Of a stretch of 53,207 nucleotides of DNA, positions 52,507 to 53,207 are shown piece after piece. Numbering within the stretch: the stretch's first letter is position 1; each line of letters opens with the position of its first letter. Source of the DNA: JAGVJT01 sp964513205 (GTDB lineage Bacteria > Pseudomonadota > Gammaproteobacteria > Legionellales > Legionellaceae); contig CAZELP010000012.1 in assembly GCA_964513205.1 (NCBI GenBank), forward strand, positions 1 to 53,207. The letters run 5' to 3'. Under the pieces are notes generated by a model that did not search any database, had not been told where the DNA came from, and worked only from the letters and a program-made list of their open reading frames with translations. The position numbers were made by a program, and so were the translations under genes.

Positions 52507-52847
52507 AAAATATGATGCGATATAAAGGCTACTATGGCTCCGTTAATTTTGATGCTGATGATTTAATATTTTATGGAAAATTAGAATTTATTAATGCCTT
52601 AATAAGCTATGAAGGAGAAACAGCCAAAGAAATTAATGCTGCATTTAAAGAGGCCGTTGATGATTATCTTGAGACTTGTACTGTCAGAGCAACTCAACCC
52701 GAGAAACCTTTCAAGGGTTCTTTAAATATCAGAATTGGTCGTGAGCTACATGAAAAGGCTGCTCTTATTGCAAAAGAAATTGGGTGCTCAAGTTTAAATG
52801 AGTTTATCAAGCAAGCGCTAAATCATGAAATTGAGCGCTTTGCTTAA
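52503..52847 (+). CDS. hicB: HicB-family antitoxin
   Basis: This 114-residue protein has the HicB RNase-H-like N-terminal part (MRYKGYYGSVNFDADDLIFY, then EGETAKEINAAFKEAVDDYL) and a C-terminal ribbon-helix-helix DNA-binding segment (GSLNIRIGRELHEKAALIAK). It appears intact. It overlaps the end of broken hicA by 4 bases. HicB normally neutralises HicA and represses its own promoter; the two palindromes upstream are candidate binding sites. Without a working toxin it may persist only as a regulator or as an anti-toxin against related systems. Confidence 0.9.
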   Translation: MKNMMRYKGYYGSVNFDADDLIFYGKLEFINALISYEGETAKEINAAFKEAVDDYLETCTVRATQPEKPFKGSLNIRIGRELHEKAALIAKEIGCSSLNEFIKQALNHEIERFA

Positions 52848-52861
52848 ATTTCCGTACCCAT

Positions 52862-53207
52862 CTATCCGCTCTTTGCTGCGAGACGAGCAAGAAGCATTAA
52901 CTCGCTTTCAGGTGATAAAGAATCTTTTAATATTTCAGGATGATGCGCCGCTAATGCACTTATCCTGTCTTTCACACTTACCCCGTCTTTTTCAAAAAAG
53001 ACACTCTCGAGACTCGTCTGATGTTCAATCATAAAACTGAATATTTCTTCACTTTGAGGTTTTTGAGCAATTTGTTCCAAATGTCTTTTCAAGTACCCCT
53101 CATCGATTAACCGTTGCATTTTTGTTGAAGGTTCGGCCTTATTACACGAGTCTAAGCCACGCTTATTTCCGCTAAAAGAGGGAAAGAAAGATGCGCTACA
53201 TCGTGCC
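52862..53207 (-). CDS. C-terminal part of an unknown protein, cut by window edge
   Basis: On the minus strand the frame is open from the window edge to the stop at 52862. It gives at least 114 residues and not only the 85 from the internal ATG at 53119. The upstream part (ARCSASFFPSFSGNKRGLDS) has no stop, so the real start lies beyond the window. The visible part is charged and helical (MQRLIDEGYLKRHLEQIAQK, DRISALAAHHPEILKDSL). I do not recognise it. It ends 15 bases from hicB, convergent with it. Confidence 0.5.
   Translation of the reverse strand, partial: ARCSASFFPSFSGNKRGLDSCNKAEPSTKMQRLIDEGYLKRHLEQIAQKPQSEEIFSFMIEHQTSLESVFFEKDGVSVKDRISALAAHHPEILKDSLSPESELMLLARLAAKSG

Noticed and set aside
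1..53207. CRISPR arrays
   Set aside because: I looked for evenly spaced short direct repeats with unique spacers and saw none; the only tandem repeats are the coding TALE-like units.
1..53207. rRNA genes
   Set aside because: No stretch resembling conserved 16S, 23S or 5S sequence was seen.

Overview
The window reads as AT-rich chromosomal DNA of a gammaproteobacterium. The housekeeping genes (lpxB, guaB-guaA-tadA, rpsF-rpsR-rplI, minD-minE, a long bifunctional putA, clpS-clpA, icd, coaE, htpG, ubiG, proQ-like) are gammaproteobacterial in type and arrangement. A papain-like protease/ankyrin protein, a fragment of a papain-family protease, a TAL-effector-like repeat protein and many decayed toxin-antitoxin and mobile genes suggest a host-associated, Legionellales-like lineage. 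The taxonomic placement is inference; no rRNA is present.

Left edge (1-3.4 kb): the 5' part of a TALE-like DNA-binding protein gene runs off the left edge on the minus strand. It has 33-residue repeats with repeat-variable diresidues NS and NI. Next come an unknown hydrophobic protein, a shred of a papain-family protease, a small outer-membrane beta-barrel protein and a secreted protein with a GH18-like DGxxxDxE motif.

Core block (3.4-35.9 kb): a GnnA-like dehydrogenase overlaps lpxB, followed by tRNA-Leu(CAA). A small island holds an AbiEi/AbiEii pair, an AraC-type fragment, a palindromic repeat and a methyltransferase. Then follow katG, a GNAT gene, the ribosomal operon rpsF-rpsR-DUF2232-rplI, uup, guaB-guaA-tadA, an rlmI-like gene, minD-minE, putA, an L,D-transpeptidase, a ProQ/FinO gene, ubiG, clpS-clpA, icd, coaE, an SNF2 helicase and htpG. 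htpG has a clear sigma-32 promoter. The block ends at tRNA-Arg(CCT).

Accessory block (36-53 kb): several GNAT acetyltransferases, a degenerate shikimate-kinase-like protein, a MerR/TipAS regulator with a 19-bp-spacer promoter, an alpha/beta hydrolase, an AAC(6')-like enzyme, an APH-like phosphotransferase and an MccF-like peptidase give it a resistance-like content. It also holds an Abi/HEPN gene with its own promoter and a structured leader RNA. Next to that is a graveyard of mobile DNA: fragments of a Dam methylase, an integrase and YhcG, two broken IS982-family elements and a palindromic MITE. The right end has a truncated DUF6088-type antitoxin, the protease/ankyrin protein, and a hicAB locus in which hicA is broken but hicB and two palindromic operators are intact.

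The most notable item is the TALE-like gene at the left edge. The Abi gene with its leader RNA and the protease/ankyrin candidate effector come next.
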